Of a stretch of DNA of 64,000 nt, positions 55,754 to 64,000 are shown piece after piece; the first letter of the stretch is position 1; every line of letters starts with the position of its first letter. The notes below the pieces were generated by a model. It saw nothing but the letters and a program-made list of their open reading frames with translations, was not told where the DNA came from and did no database searches. Source of the DNA: Terribacillus sp. FSL K6-0262 (GTDB lineage Bacteria > Bacillota > Bacilli > Bacillales > Amphibacillaceae); contig NZ_CP150277.1 of the NCBI RefSeq assembly GCF_037977385.1, positions 868,001 through 932,000 of the forward strand. Reading direction: 5' to 3'. The position numbers and the translations under genes were made by a program.

Positions 55754-56641
55754 CTACATTCCATTGGACGTCAAAAATTCAATCAGCTTCCTGCCTGCCT
55801 TGGACATATATTTGTCCTTTGTCCATACGACTGCCGGCTTGGCTCTTAGAAACGGTTCCCGGATTGTCATCACCTTGAACTTCCCATCATAGGCCTGATG
55901 TATTTCGGAGCGCGGAATGACCGTCATTCCCATGCCTGTCGCTACAAAGGTCAATATAGTGGAGACATCGGGACAATCCAGGACAACATTGGGGCGGAGA
56001 CCTGATTTATGAAAATGGGAAAGAATATTTTCGTACAGCCCGACTCCAGATATTCTTTTGACCAAAAGCAGATCCTGCGCAGCGACTTCCTCGAGGCTGA
56101 TGGAATCTTTCGGAAATCGCTGTTCCCATTGCCTTGGAATGACAGCTACGAACGGATCTTCTTCCAACGGTACGATTTCATACTGCTTTCCTTCGACTGG
56201 CAGGAACAGCAATGCAATGTCAATCACATGCTGCTGCAGCAATTCCTCTAGATAATGGGTATCGCCATTGTATATTTTTACTTATACCTTGGGAAATTCT
56301 TTATGGAACTGTGTCAGATGCGGGGCAAGATGAGAAACACAAATCGCGGAAGTCCCGACTGTGACTGTCCCGGTGATGCCTTTCCTGATTTCTGCTATTT
56401 CTCCTTTGATGGAGTCAAGGGACTGTAGCAGCTGGCTGGATCGTTCATATAAAATCCGCCCCGCTTCGGTTACCTGCCACTGCTTCCCTTCCCGGATGAT
56501 CAAGGTCACCCCCAGTTCTTCCTCCAATTGCTTCAACTGGAGGCTTAGTGCTGGCTGAGCAAGGTGCAGGACTTGTGCGGCTTTGGTGATTTGTTTTTCT
56601 TCTATGATTGTTTGAAAATATCTCAGCTGACGAATATCCAT
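55754..56641 (-). pseudogene. bsdA: LysR regulator of the bsd operon (bsdA-like), broken by one in-frame stop
   Basis: N-terminal half 56282-56641 (HTH MDIRQLRYFQTIIEEKQITK then AAQVLHLAQPALSLQLKQLEEELGV) ends HKEFPKV and then TAA at 56284-56282. Directly after the stop, in the same frame, comes VKIYNGDTHYLEELLQQHVID and the rest of the LysR effector domain to TSNGM. So one codon became an ochre stop (one base from CAA, AAA or GAA). Together they give 295 codons, the usual LysR length. Its place divergent from bsdBCD matches B. subtilis bsdA (yclA), an activator of phenolic-acid decarboxylase genes. Re-initiation at 56242 would give a protein lacking the DNA-binding half, so activation is probably lost unless suppressed. 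Confidence 0.82.
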
Positions 56642-57052
56642 AAGCTCTCCTCTTTCGTATACAATTCAGGTTTCCTAACTTCTTTAGTTATATCATATTG
56701 GAAATCCTCCTAGATAAGCCATTGTTTTGCAGTCCTTTTGCTCTTGCATGCCATACCGAATCATCCCCCCACAATGGTACCCATGCATCCAATCGATGGG
56801 CACGCTTTCCGCTTTTACGATCAGCCAAAACACCGACAGCCGGTATGTCTGGGATTTTCCTGTCCGGTGACATCGCGTTCCACTCTTATCCCTCTCCTCT
56901 TCCAGGTTTCTGATTAAAGGAAGCATCAAGGGTTATCCATAATTTGTTCTTATGCATTGCATAATTTATATATATTTTATTTATTAAATAAGGAAGCGTA
57001 TACTTTTTATCTGTAGAACAAGATAAAACGTTTAGCTGAAAGGTGGGAACTG
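56642..57052. promoter_or_regulatory. Control region of the bsd operon
   Basis: No gene I can support. A perfect palindrome TTATGCATTGCATAA (56950-56964) contains a T-N11-A LysR motif, about 90 bases before bsdB. A TATACT hexamer near 56999 is a plausible -10 without a good -35, as expected for an activated promoter. GAAAGGTGGG precedes the bsdB ATG. The 56693-56929 stretch holds overlapping short ORFs on both strands that I do not believe. Confidence 0.5.
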
Positions 57053-57634
57053 ATGAAACTTATTGTTGGCATCTCCGGCGCGACAGGTGCCATTTTTGGC
57101 ATTCGGATCCTGGAGCTTTTGAAAGAAGCAAATGTGGAAACGCACCTGGTGATGTCTCCCTGGGCTACAGCCAATATTCCTTTTGAGACTTCCTATTCCG
57201 TCAAGGAGATAGAAGCCATGGCTGATTTCAGCTATTCCCATAAGGATCAGGCAGCAAAGATATCAAGCGGCTCCTTCCGGACGGATGGCATGATCATCGC
57301 CCCATGCAGTATGAAATCACTAGCTTCCATTCGCAATGGACTGGCAGATAACTTACTTACACGTGCAGCGGATGTCATGCTGAAGGAACGAAAAAAACTG
57401 CTTCTAATGACCCGGGAAACTCCATTAAGCCCGATTCACTTGGAGAACATGCTGGAGCTTTCCCGTATGGGTACGATCATTTTCCCTCCAATGCCTGCCT
57501 TTTACAATCATCCGCAGGATCTGGGAGATATGGTCGATCATATAGCTTTCCGCGCATTGGACCAATTCGGTATTGATTTATCGGGTGCAAAACGATGGGA
57601 AGGTATGAAACCAAAAAAACAGGAGGATTTATAA
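57053..57634 (+). CDS. bsdB: Flavin prenyltransferase (UbiX type), phenolic acid decarboxylase subunit B
   Basis: 193 aa. The N-terminal LIVGISGATGAIFGIRILELL is the FMN-binding Rossmann signature, and TDGMIIAPCSMKSLASIRNG and LLLMTRETPLSPIHLENM complete the UbiX active site. It makes the prenylated FMN cofactor needed by the UbiD-type partner encoded next. The stop overlaps the bsdC start (TAATG). In B. subtilis bsdBCD decarboxylates 4-hydroxybenzoate and vanillate. Confidence 0.93.
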   Translation: MKLIVGISGATGAIFGIRILELLKEANVETHLVMSPWATANIPFETSYSVKEIEAMADFSYSHKDQAAKISSGSFRTDGMIIAPCSMKSLASIRNGLADNLLTRAADVMLKERKKLLLMTRETPLSPIHLENMLELSRMGTIIFPPMPAFYNHPQDLGDMVDHIAFRALDQFGIDLSGAKRWEGMKPKKQEDL

Positions 57635-59052
57635 TGGCCTATAAAGATTTTCGCGATTTTCTTTCTACATTGGAAAAAGAAGGGCAGCTTTTGACCATAA
57701 GTGATGAAGTGAAGCCTGAACCTGACATTGCAGCGGCTACAAAAGCAATGAGCAAAATGGGCGCTGAAACGCCTGCCATGCTATTTGATAATATTTATGG
57801 CTATACAGATGCAAAAGTAGCTATGAATGTAATGGGTTCCTGGCCTAACCATGCGTTGATGATGGGATTGCCGAAGAACACGCCTCTGAAGGATCAATTC
57901 TTTGAATTCGCCCGTCGATATGATCAATTTCCCATGGAAGTAAAACGGGAAGAGACTGCACCATTTCATGAAGTGGAAATTACGGAGGACATCAATCTTT
58001 TTGAGATTTTGCCATTGTTCCGTTTGAACCAAGGAGATGGCGGTTTCTATCTGGATAAGGGTTGTGTCATTTCCCGCGATGTGGAAGACCCGGAAAACTT
58101 CGGCAAACAAAATGTCGGTATCTACCGCATGCAAGTAAAAGGAAAAGACCGCATAGGGATCCAGCCAGTCCCGCAGCATGATATTGCCATCCACTTGCGT
58201 CAGGCAGAAGAACGAGGCGAAAATCTGCCTGTGGTCATTGCCCTTGGAAATGAACCTGCCATCACGACAGCCGCAGCAACACCACTGCTTTATGATCAAT
58301 CCGAATATGAAATGGCAGGAGCCATTCAAGGCGAGCCATACCGAATTGTAAAAGCCAAAGATTCCGATCTTGATATTCCTTGGGGAGCGGAAGTCGTACT
58401 TGAGGGTGAACTTTTGGCAGGCGAACGTGAATTCGAAGGTCCGTTTGGCGAATTCACCGGCCACTATTCCGGCGGAAGAAGCATGCCCGTTATCAAAATC
58501 AATAGAGTCTATCATCGTAAAAACCCTATATTCGAACATCTTTACATCGGCATGCCATGGACAGAAACAGATTACATGGTTGGTATCAACACCAGTGTGC
58601 CTTTGTATCAGCAATTGAAAGAAGCATTTCCAAACGAAATCGTGGCAGTGAACGCCATGTACACACATGGATTGGTAGCGATTGTATCCACGAAGCGCCG
58701 TTATGGCGGTTTTGCCAAGGCAGTGGGAATGCGCGCCATGACTACACCGCATGGACTAGGCTACTGCAAGATGGTCATCGTTGTGGATGAGGATGTCGAT
58801 CCATTCAATCTTCCACAAGTGATGTGGGCACTATCCACCAAGCTGCATCCAAAACATGACACTGTCATCATTCCTGACCTATCTGTCCTTGCATTGGATC
58901 CTGGTTCCTCACCAGCAGGTATCACGCACAAAATGATCCTGGATGCAACGACACCATTGGCACCGGAAACAAGAGGCCATTACTCACAACCTCTTGATTC
59001 CCCGCTTGATGTGGATAAATGGGAACAACGGTTACGGGAATTATTAAAATAA
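57634..59052 (+). CDS. bsdC: UbiD-family decarboxylase, phenolic acid decarboxylase subunit C
   Basis: 472 aa. UbiD residues are visible: NVGIYRMQVKGKDRIGIQP (prFMN/metal region), GALGNEPAI-like IALGNEPAIT, the E-x-x-x-E pattern in EGPFGEFTGHYSGG, and DEDVDPFNLPQVMWAL. It carries out prFMN-dependent, non-oxidative decarboxylation of hydroxybenzoates. GGAGG precedes the ATG at 57634, which overlaps the bsdB stop; the earlier in-frame start at 57595 lies inside bsdB. Confidence 0.93.
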   Translation: MAYKDFRDFLSTLEKEGQLLTISDEVKPEPDIAAATKAMSKMGAETPAMLFDNIYGYTDAKVAMNVMGSWPNHALMMGLPKNTPLKDQFFEFARRYDQFPMEVKREETAPFHEVEITEDINLFEILPLFRLNQGDGGFYLDKGCVISRDVEDPENFGKQNVGIYRMQVKGKDRIGIQPVPQHDIAIHLRQAEERGENLPVVIALGNEPAITTAAATPLLYDQSEYEMAGAIQGEPYRIVKAKDSDLDIPWGAEVVLEGELLAGEREFEGPFGEFTGHYSGGRSMPVIKINRVYHRKNPIFEHLYIGMPWTETDYMVGINTSVPLYQQLKEAFPNEIVAVNAMYTHGLVAIVSTKRRYGGFAKAVGMRAMTTPHGLGYCKMVIVVDEDVDPFNLPQVMWALSTKLHPKHDTVIIPDLSVLALDPGSSPAGITHKMILDATTPLAPETRGHYSQPLDSPLDVDKWEQRLRELLK

Positions 59053-59066
59053 AAGGAGTGTTCGAT

Positions 59067-59297
59067 ATGCATACTTGCCCTCGATGTGAATCAAAAGAAG
59101 CCACTGTTGTAGCAAAGTCGCCAGTTGAAGGTGCTTGGGAAGTCTATATGTGTCCGGTATGTATTTTCACATGGCGTTCTATTGAACCGGAAACGATCAC
59201 GAACCCAGAAAAATATAATCGTGCTTTCAAGGTTAATCCAGATGATATCCCATCTGCGGAGAATGTTCCGGCTCTTCCTGCCAGATATATAAAATAA
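59067..59297 (+). CDS. bsdD: Phenolic acid decarboxylase subunit D, small zinc-ribbon protein
   Basis: 76 aa. MHTCPRCESKEATVVAKSPV, then WEVYMCPVCIFTWRSIEPET: two CPxC pairs suggest a zinc ribbon. The PEKYNRAFKVNPDDIPSAENVPALPARY tail is the VdcD/BsdD signature. It is required with BsdB and BsdC for full activity in known systems. GGAG lies before the ATG at 59067. It ends the operon before a terminator. Confidence 0.92.
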   Translation: MHTCPRCESKEATVVAKSPVEGAWEVYMCPVCIFTWRSIEPETITNPEKYNRAFKVNPDDIPSAENVPALPARYIK

Positions 59298-59312
59298 TAA
59301 AAATACCATATA

Positions 59313-59343
59313 ACAGGGCTAGTCTGTAACAGGCTAGCCCTGT
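59313..59343 (+). terminator. Hairpin ending the bsd operon
   Basis: ACAGGGCTAG pairs with CTAGCCCTGT, with a short T-poor tail. Confidence 0.65.
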
Positions 59344-59378
59344 CCTGGTATATCGATTTTCAGAAAGGACGTGCAAGC

Positions 59379-59831
59379 ATGGAAATATCGGAAGAATTGT
59401 ATGAGCTGCTCAATGGATCCGATTTGCAAGACAAACAGCATGAAGCAATGCTTTTCATGACTGTCACCGAGGATGGCTGGCCGCATAATGCCATGGTCAG
59501 CGTCGGGGAAGTCGTAGCTTTGGATAAAGAAAATCTAAGAATCGCACTTTGGCCGGGAACCACCACGGCAAAGAACTGTATGCGAACCAAAAAGGCCACA
59601 CTGGTATCCGTATATAAAGGAAAGGTCTTTTATGTCCGTCTTGCCTTGAGTCCCCTTGGCGTACTGGCAGACGCCAAGCATCCTTTGGAGCGATTTGCGG
59701 CAAAGGTGATTTTTTATAAAGAAGATACCGCTAAATATGCGGAGATTACTTCCGGCATCCACATTGACTTGAAGGATCCGGAGTCCGTCCTTGATCGTTG
59801 GAAAGAGACAATCCGGGAAACACTGCGGTAA
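59379..59831 (+). CDS. Pyridoxamine-5'-phosphate-oxidase-like FMN split-barrel protein
   Basis: 150 aa. The start AMLFMTVTEDGWPHNAMVSVGEVVALDKENLRIALWPGTTTAKNCMRTKKATL matches the split-barrel flavin-binding fold used by PNPOx-like oxidases and reductases. No specific substrate. GAAAGG before the ATG. It is 12 bases upstream of the IPP isomerase gene, so it is probably co-transcribed with it. Confidence 0.78.
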   Translation: MEISEELYELLNGSDLQDKQHEAMLFMTVTEDGWPHNAMVSVGEVVALDKENLRIALWPGTTTAKNCMRTKKATLVSVYKGKVFYVRLALSPLGVLADAKHPLERFAAKVIFYKEDTAKYAEITSGIHIDLKDPESVLDRWKETIRETLR

Positions 59832-59843
59832 GGAGGTGCAGCT

Positions 59844-60914
59844 ATGGACGAGTCTTCCATCCGGGAGAACCGGAAAGACGAGCATGTACAGCTTGCATTG
59901 ACTGCCGAAAAGGCAGCCCGCTCTGATTTTGATGATTTAACCTTCATTCACCGCTCCCTTCCTGAAACGAATCTAGATGAAATTGATTTAACCGCAAAAG
60001 TGGGGAATCTGCAGTGGGATTCCCCTTTGTACATCAATGCCATGACAGGGGGCAGTGTGAACACAGGAGCAATCAATGCACAGCTGGCAGAGGCAGCTGC
60101 AAAAACCGGTATTGCCATCGCGGTTGGCTCCCAGCATTCCGGCCTGCGAAAGGCATCACTCGCAGATACCTATAAGGTGGTCCGCAAAAAAAATCCCGCT
60201 AGTATCGTGTTCAGCAATGTTGGAGCGGATGTATCAACGGACTTCGCTTTACGAGCGATCGACATGCTGGAAGCAGATGCGCTCCAGATTCATTTGAATG
60301 TTCCCCAGGAAGTCGTGATGCCTGAAGGTGAGCGGCAATTTTCAGGCATGCTCGGGAAAATCGAGATCCTCCTCACAAAGACATCCATACCTGTGATTGT
60401 AAAGGAAACTGGTTTTGGCATGAGCTTCGAGACCCTCTCCCAGCTGCAGCGTATCGGTGTGCGATATGTAGATGTCAGCGGCCGCGGCGGCACGAATTTT
60501 ATTACGATTGAAAACGAACGGCGGGCGGAAAAAGATTTCCGTTACCTGAATGGCTGGGGGCAGTCGACACCTGTTTCTTTGCTGGAAGCTCAACCATTTT
60601 TACAGGATATGACCATCCTGGCCTCCGGCGGCATACGCAATCCATTGGATGCAGCGAAATCATTGGCACTTGGAGCAGCTGCAGCCGGTGTTGCCGGCTC
60701 CTTTTTAAAGATACTGCACACAAAAGGTACAGACGGCTTGATCAAGGAAATAAACAGGTGGAAAACGCATTTGAAAATGATCTTTCTTATGCAGGGCACC
60801 CGTTCCATCCAAGACATGCAGCGTAATCCCATCATGGTGACTGGATCACTTCGTGAATGGTGTGAACTTCGTGGGATTTATCCAGAAAAGCTTGCCAGAC
60901 GGAAAAAGATATAG
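59844..60914 (+). CDS. fni: Isopentenyl-diphosphate delta-isomerase, type 2 (FMN dependent)
   Basis: 356 aa. RENRKDEHVQLAL, INAMTGGSVNTGAIN, the FMN-binding VKETGFGMSFET and the final SGGIRNPLDAAKSLALGAAAAGVAGSFL are all type 2 IDI signatures. It interconverts IPP and DMAPP for isoprenoid synthesis. AAGGAGG precedes the ATG. It is separated from the PNPOx-like gene by 12 bases and ends in a strong terminator. Confidence 0.94.
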   Translation: MDESSIRENRKDEHVQLALTAEKAARSDFDDLTFIHRSLPETNLDEIDLTAKVGNLQWDSPLYINAMTGGSVNTGAINAQLAEAAAKTGIAIAVGSQHSGLRKASLADTYKVVRKKNPASIVFSNVGADVSTDFALRAIDMLEADALQIHLNVPQEVVMPEGERQFSGMLGKIEILLTKTSIPVIVKETGFGMSFETLSQLQRIGVRYVDVSGRGGTNFITIENERRAEKDFRYLNGWGQSTPVSLLEAQPFLQDMTILASGGIRNPLDAAKSLALGAAAAGVAGSFLKILHTKGTDGLIKEINRWKTHLKMIFLMQGTRSIQDMQRNPIMVTGSLREWCELRGIYPEKLARRKKI

Positions 60915-60920
60915 CCAAAT

Positions 60921-60953
60921 AAAGACTGCTGCCTGTCAATGGCAGCAGTCTTT
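60921..60953. terminator. Terminator after fni, shared with the PAS chemoreceptor gene
   Basis: AAAGACTGCTGCC pairs with GGCAGCAGTCTTT across seven bases, with T-rich sequence on the plus strand. Confidence 0.85.
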
Positions 60954-60966
60954 ATTATGGTATGAC

Positions 60967-61821
60967 TCATTTCATTTCGGACAATCGTTCAGCTGTCTTG
61001 GCAATATTTTCATATGCATTTTTCAACTCGCCAATGGTCCCATAATTTTTATGTATACTATCCATGACTTGATTCACCATTTCCGACATGGTTTCCATGG
61101 ATTGCGTAATCTGCAATAATTGCTTCGATATATCCTCGGCGGAGCTTTTGCTGGTATCGGCCATCTTACGGACCTCATTGGCAACGACGGAAAATCCCTT
61201 CCCATTCTCTCCTGCTCTTGCTGCTTCAATGCTGGCATTGAGCCCGAGTAAATTGGATTGATCCGCTATGCCTTTTACAGTGGAAGCCATCGTCTTAATC
61301 TCGTTTATATTGTCTTTCACGACATCGAATTCTTCGATAAGTTCCCCCATATCGGTAACTGCCGATTCAGAGGAGCGATGCACTTCATTTGTGCTTTGGT
61401 TCATCTCTTTTACCAGGGACATGAATTCCGAAGAGCTGCTCTTCAGGATATTTTCCTGATTGGTGATATCCGTCGCAATTTTAATGATACTATCCACTTT
61501 TCCTTCCGCATTGATGACTGGTGTATAAAAAGCATCCAGCCATAGGATGCTTCCGTCTTTCCTGACTCGCTCCACCTTATTATGATATAGCTTATTGGCC
61601 CGGAGATTCTCCCAGAATACTTCATAATCCCTGCTGGCAGAAAATGCGCGCGGACATAATTCTCTATGATGCATCCTTTGCAGTTCTTCTGTGCTGTATC
61701 CGACCACTTGGGAAAAATTGTTGTTCGCCCATACTATTTTTCCTTGTGAATCAAATACAATCATTGCCACGGCCCGCTCTAAGGCTGTGAATAAATGTTC
61801 CCGGTTTAAATCAACTGGCAT
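60967..61821 (-). CDS. Soluble PAS-domain methyl-accepting chemotaxis protein
   Basis: 284 aa with no transmembrane helix. The PAS domain spans about residues 10-120 ([41 protein letters not shown], then [29 protein letters not shown]). A short signalling domain follows with [38 protein letters not shown]. It is a cytoplasmic receptor, perhaps an oxygen, redox or aerotaxis sensor; the PAS ligand is not readable. GGAGGG lies before the ATG at 61821. A -10-like GCCGATAA lies 50 bases upstream, matching sigma-D, but its -35 is poor. Confidence 0.85.
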   Translation of the reverse strand: MPVDLNREHLFTALERAVAMIVFDSQGKIVWANNNFSQVVGYSTEELQRMHHRELCPRAFSASRDYEVFWENLRANKLYHNKVERVRKDGSILWLDAFYTPVINAEGKVDSIIKIATDITNQENILKSSSSEFMSLVKEMNQSTNEVHRSSESAVTDMGELIEEFDVVKDNINEIKTMASTVKGIADQSNLLGLNASIEAARAGENGKGFSVVANEVRKMADTSKSSAEDISKQLLQITQSMETMSEMVNQVMDSIHKNYGTIGELKNAYENIAKTAERLSEMK

Positions 61822-62215
61822 AAAATCCCTCCACTTATTTGTCATACAATATTCATTACGTTCATACTACTTATCGGCTGTATGTAAAGATTGTAAAGTG
61901 TGGAGTGGTTTCTTATTTATAAAGGATAACTCGGGACGATTACAATCTCAAGCTGCACAAATACGCTTTCTCCAGATTACATCATGTATGTTTCCCATGA
62001 ATCACGTTTCTTGCCATCCGGAATATTCTATTTCCCGGCTTCGAAATCCTCCCTATAAAACTGACCATTATGCTGCATCTGCAATACGGGATCGATGCCA
62101 TGTTTATGTATGGCTCAGCACGTTTCAAAAGACTTCGTCATCTCCCAACCGAACAAAAAAGACCCGGAAATCGGAAATACCACTTCCAAAATCCAGGTCG
62201 GAACTTGTCTTGCTT
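61822..62215. other. 394-bp gap between the PAS receptor and the dus gene
   Basis: Contains the receptor's leader with a sigma-D-like GCCGATAA (61871-61878, minus strand) and the dus terminator (62161-62199). Short ORFs here have no ribosome site. Nothing else is recognised. Confidence 0.5.
62161..62199 (-). terminator. Terminator of the dus gene
   Basis: An eight-pair stem GACCCGGA/TCCAGGTC (one mismatch), followed on the minus strand by TTTTTTG. Confidence 0.6.
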
Positions 62216-63196
62216 TTATTCATCGGACATATCAGCACGCTCTTCCTCAAACGCATCAAGCAATGCACGTGCTTCATCGGTTGACTTTGTATTCATCAGA
62301 TTATTCCTTAACTGACTTGCTCCTTTAAATCCTTTGACATAGATTTTAAAGAAGCGAGGAAGCGGCTTGAAGGGACGCTTTACGTCTTGTGAATACTTGT
62401 CATGGAGATCCAAGTGCAGCCGCAAAAGATCCAGCAATTCTTTGCTCGTATGCTCTTTCGGCTCCTTTTCGAAAGCAAATGGATTTGTAAAGATACCGCG
62501 CCCGATCATGATTCCATCCACACCGTATTGTTCAGCTAGTTTCAAGCCGGTTTCACGATCCGGGATATCGCCGTTGATCGTAAGAAGTGTATCTGGTGCC
62601 ACCTCGTCACGAAGTTTCTTGATTTCCGGGATTAATTCCCAATGCGCATCGACCTTGCTCATTTCCGCCCTTGTACGCAGATGGATGGAAAGATTGGCAA
62701 TATCCTGCTTCAAAACATGTGTCAGCCAATCACGCCATTCGTCTACCTCCGTGTAGCCAAGCCTTGTCTTCACACTTACCGGCAACCCGCCTGCTTTTGC
62801 TGCTTGTATCAATTCCGCTGCAACTTCGGGACGGCAAATCAGACCGCTTCCCTTTCCATTCCCTGCCACATTCGGCACAGGGCAGCCCATATTGATATCC
62901 ACACCTTTAAAGCCTTGCGCTGCCATCCCAATGCTCATTTGACGGAAGTTTTCCGGTCTGTCCCCCCATATATGCGCCACCATCGGCTGTTCATCCTCTG
63001 TGAAGGTCAAACGGCCGCGCACGCTATCCTTCCCATCCGGGTGACAATAGCTCTCCGAGTTGGTAAACTCCGTAAAGAAAACATCTGGTCTGCCAGCTTC
63101 ACTCACGACATGACGGAACACAACATCCGTCACATCTTCCATTGGCGCCAGAACAAAAAATGGTCGTGGTAAATCACGCCAGAAATTATCTTTCAT
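62216..63196 (-). CDS. tRNA-dihydrouridine synthase
   Basis: 326 aa. The N-terminal [22 protein letters not shown], the [21 protein letters not shown] active-site loop with the catalytic Cys, [11 protein letters not shown], and [13 protein letters not shown] are the Dus FMN-TIM-barrel signature. It reduces uridine to dihydrouridine in tRNA D-loops. AAAGGA precedes the ATG at 63196; the earlier in-frame start at 63226 has no ribosome site. Bacillaceae often have more than one dus, so the exact position is not assigned. Confidence 0.9.
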   Translation of the reverse strand: MKDNFWRDLPRPFFVLAPMEDVTDVVFRHVVSEAGRPDVFFTEFTNSESYCHPDGKDSVRGRLTFTEDEQPMVAHIWGDRPENFRQMSIGMAAQGFKGVDINMGCPVPNVAGNGKGSGLICRPEVAAELIQAAKAGGLPVSVKTRLGYTEVDEWRDWLTHVLKQDIANLSIHLRTRAEMSKVDAHWELIPEIKKLRDEVAPDTLLTINGDIPDRETGLKLAEQYGVDGIMIGRGIFTNPFAFEKEPKEHTSKELLDLLRLHLDLHDKYSQDVKRPFKPLPRFFKIYVKGFKGASQLRNNLMNTKSTDEARALLDAFEEERADMSDE

Positions 63197-63560
63197 ATAT
63201 AAAATTCCTTTCATTATATATACCAATATAAAATCTTATCATATAACTCCCTGTTACACTTATAGCATGCTTGAACACGCTTTATCAAACGACAGTAAAT
63301 TATGAACATTCCATTTTTATCATCATCAAATAAACCGTGCACTGAAAAGTTCCCCATCACACTGTTTCTTAAGGCTATATTAAAAGATGTAAGATATACT
63401 CAAAACATTATCCCATAAATAAACTAAAAGCAGATCATACATATCAAAAAAATCCAACCATATTGCAAAATTTATCCGTCGTACACTTTGCCATATATAT
63501 CCAAACAAAAGTTAAAGGACAGCATCCTGCTGGATCTGTCCTGATTATATAAAGCGTCAG
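63197..63560. other. 364-bp AT-rich gap
   Basis: Contains the dus leader and the nanE terminator (63516-63542). No further gene or site was recognised. Confidence 0.6.
63516..63542 (-). terminator. Terminator of nanE
   Basis: AGGACAG pairs with CTGTCCT, with inner ATCC/GGAT pairs and a one-base bulge. T-rich sequence follows on the minus strand. Confidence 0.75.
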
Positions 63561-64000
63561 CTAAACTTGGCAGCTTCGTTTCATTCCCTCCATGAACCTC
63601 TCGGTAATCTGCTGCGGTCTCGTGATCGCTCCCCCAACAACCACCGCATATGCACCAATTTGTAAGCATCGTCTTGCCATTTCCGGTGTAAGTATATTCC
63701 CTTCAGCAATGACAGGGATACTGACATTTTCAATTATCCTGCTTAGAAATTCAAAATCGTCAGCATGAAGTTTCTTGCTGCTTGTTTCTTCTGTGTAGCC
63801 ATACAAAGTGGTGGACACACAATCAAAACCAAGCTGTTCTGCTTGTTTAGCATCTTCCAAAGCTGCTGCATCCGCCATCAATTGTATAGAAGGATTCTTT
63901 TCTCGAACATATTGCACTAATTGCGCTAACCCGATGTTTTCAGGTCTTTTTCTCCTTGTAGCATCCAAGGCAATCATCTCGCAGCCGCTTTCAAGCAGCT
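63561..64000 (-). CDS. nanE: N-acetylmannosamine-6-phosphate 2-epimerase, cut by the right window edge
   Basis: The frame enters at 64000 and reads LLESGCEMIALDATRRKRPE and on to RFMEGMKRSCQV. MIALDATRRKRP, then TTLYGYTEET, VIAEGNILTPEMARRCLQIGAYAVVVGGAITRPQQITERF are the NanE TIM-barrel motifs. It interconverts ManNAc-6-P and GlcNAc-6-P in sialic acid or amino-sugar use. The first 80 or so residues are outside the window. Confidence 0.9.
   Translation of the reverse strand, partial: LLESGCEMIALDATRRKRPENIGLAQLVQYVREKNPSIQLMADAAALEDAKQAEQLGFDCVSTTLYGYTEETSSKKLHADDFEFLSRIIENVSIPVIAEGNILTPEMARRCLQIGAYAVVVGGAITRPQQITERFMEGMKRSCQV

Noticed and set aside
56693-56929. Overlapping ORFs between lysR and bsdB
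   Set aside because: Both strands are open, but neither has a ribosome site or a recognisable product; treated as control region.
57781-58752. 323-codon open frame on the minus strand
   Set aside because: It is antisense to bsdC and has a composition (many Cys, Phe and His) typical of a shadow frame.

Overview
The window looks like chromosome of a low-to-moderate GC Bacillaceae (a Terribacillus/Oceanobacillus-like bacillus is my guess, not proven). The reasons are strong GGAGG ribosome sites, dense rho-independent terminators, a bsdBCD phenolic-acid decarboxylase operon, a type 2 isopentenyl-diphosphate isomerase, a BCCT osmolyte transporter, a sigma-D-like promoter before a chemoreceptor, and a GGCTGGGACA intergenic repeat. 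No rRNA, tRNA or CRISPR array was seen.

Left flank (1-23 kb) is mostly ordinary chromosome: a partial amidotransferase, a GNAT acetyltransferase, a YdeI-family protein, a small AAA ATPase, a methyltransferase, a truncated ABC permease, TetR plus a BCCT transporter, a beta-glucoside PTS/6-phospho-beta-glucosidase operon with a divergent GntR regulator and an operator inside the promoter spacer, fumarase with a divergent LysR gene, the serine/threonine symporter SstT, a chemoreceptor, a BNR-repeat lipoprotein and a large SF1 helicase.

The centre is a mobile island of about 25.35 kb whose ends I could define. A large serine recombinase (46912-48474) reads out of the island into the 3' end of the 23S rRNA methyltransferase gene rlmCD (48387-49790). 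The 12-bp word GCACTCCACATG occurs at both ends (23060 and 48414). Outside the left copy lie the displaced original last codons of rlmCD, its stop and its terminator. The island replaces those codons with its own, and the recombinase acquires a different C-terminus when integrated than when circular. Cargo, left to right: a 1264-aa nuclease-STAND-like ATPase (a candidate anti-phage protein); a replication/excision module with a HUH Rep, a MerR/Xis-type HTH protein, and a second Rep-like protein whose HUH motif is lost and whose gene is split by an IS21-family insertion with a 5-bp target duplication; and a complete type I BREX operon (small ORF, brxA, brxB, brxC, pglX, pglZ, brxL). The island therefore combines a recombinase, a replication initiator and two defence systems.

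Right flank (48-64 kb) is chromosome again: rlmCD, an AbgT transporter, a DUF2334 exported protein, a MATE exporter, the bsdBCD operon with a divergent LysR regulator gene (bsdA-like) broken by one in-frame stop codon, a flavin split-barrel protein, type 2 IPP isomerase, a soluble PAS chemoreceptor, a tRNA-dihydrouridine synthase and a partial nanE.
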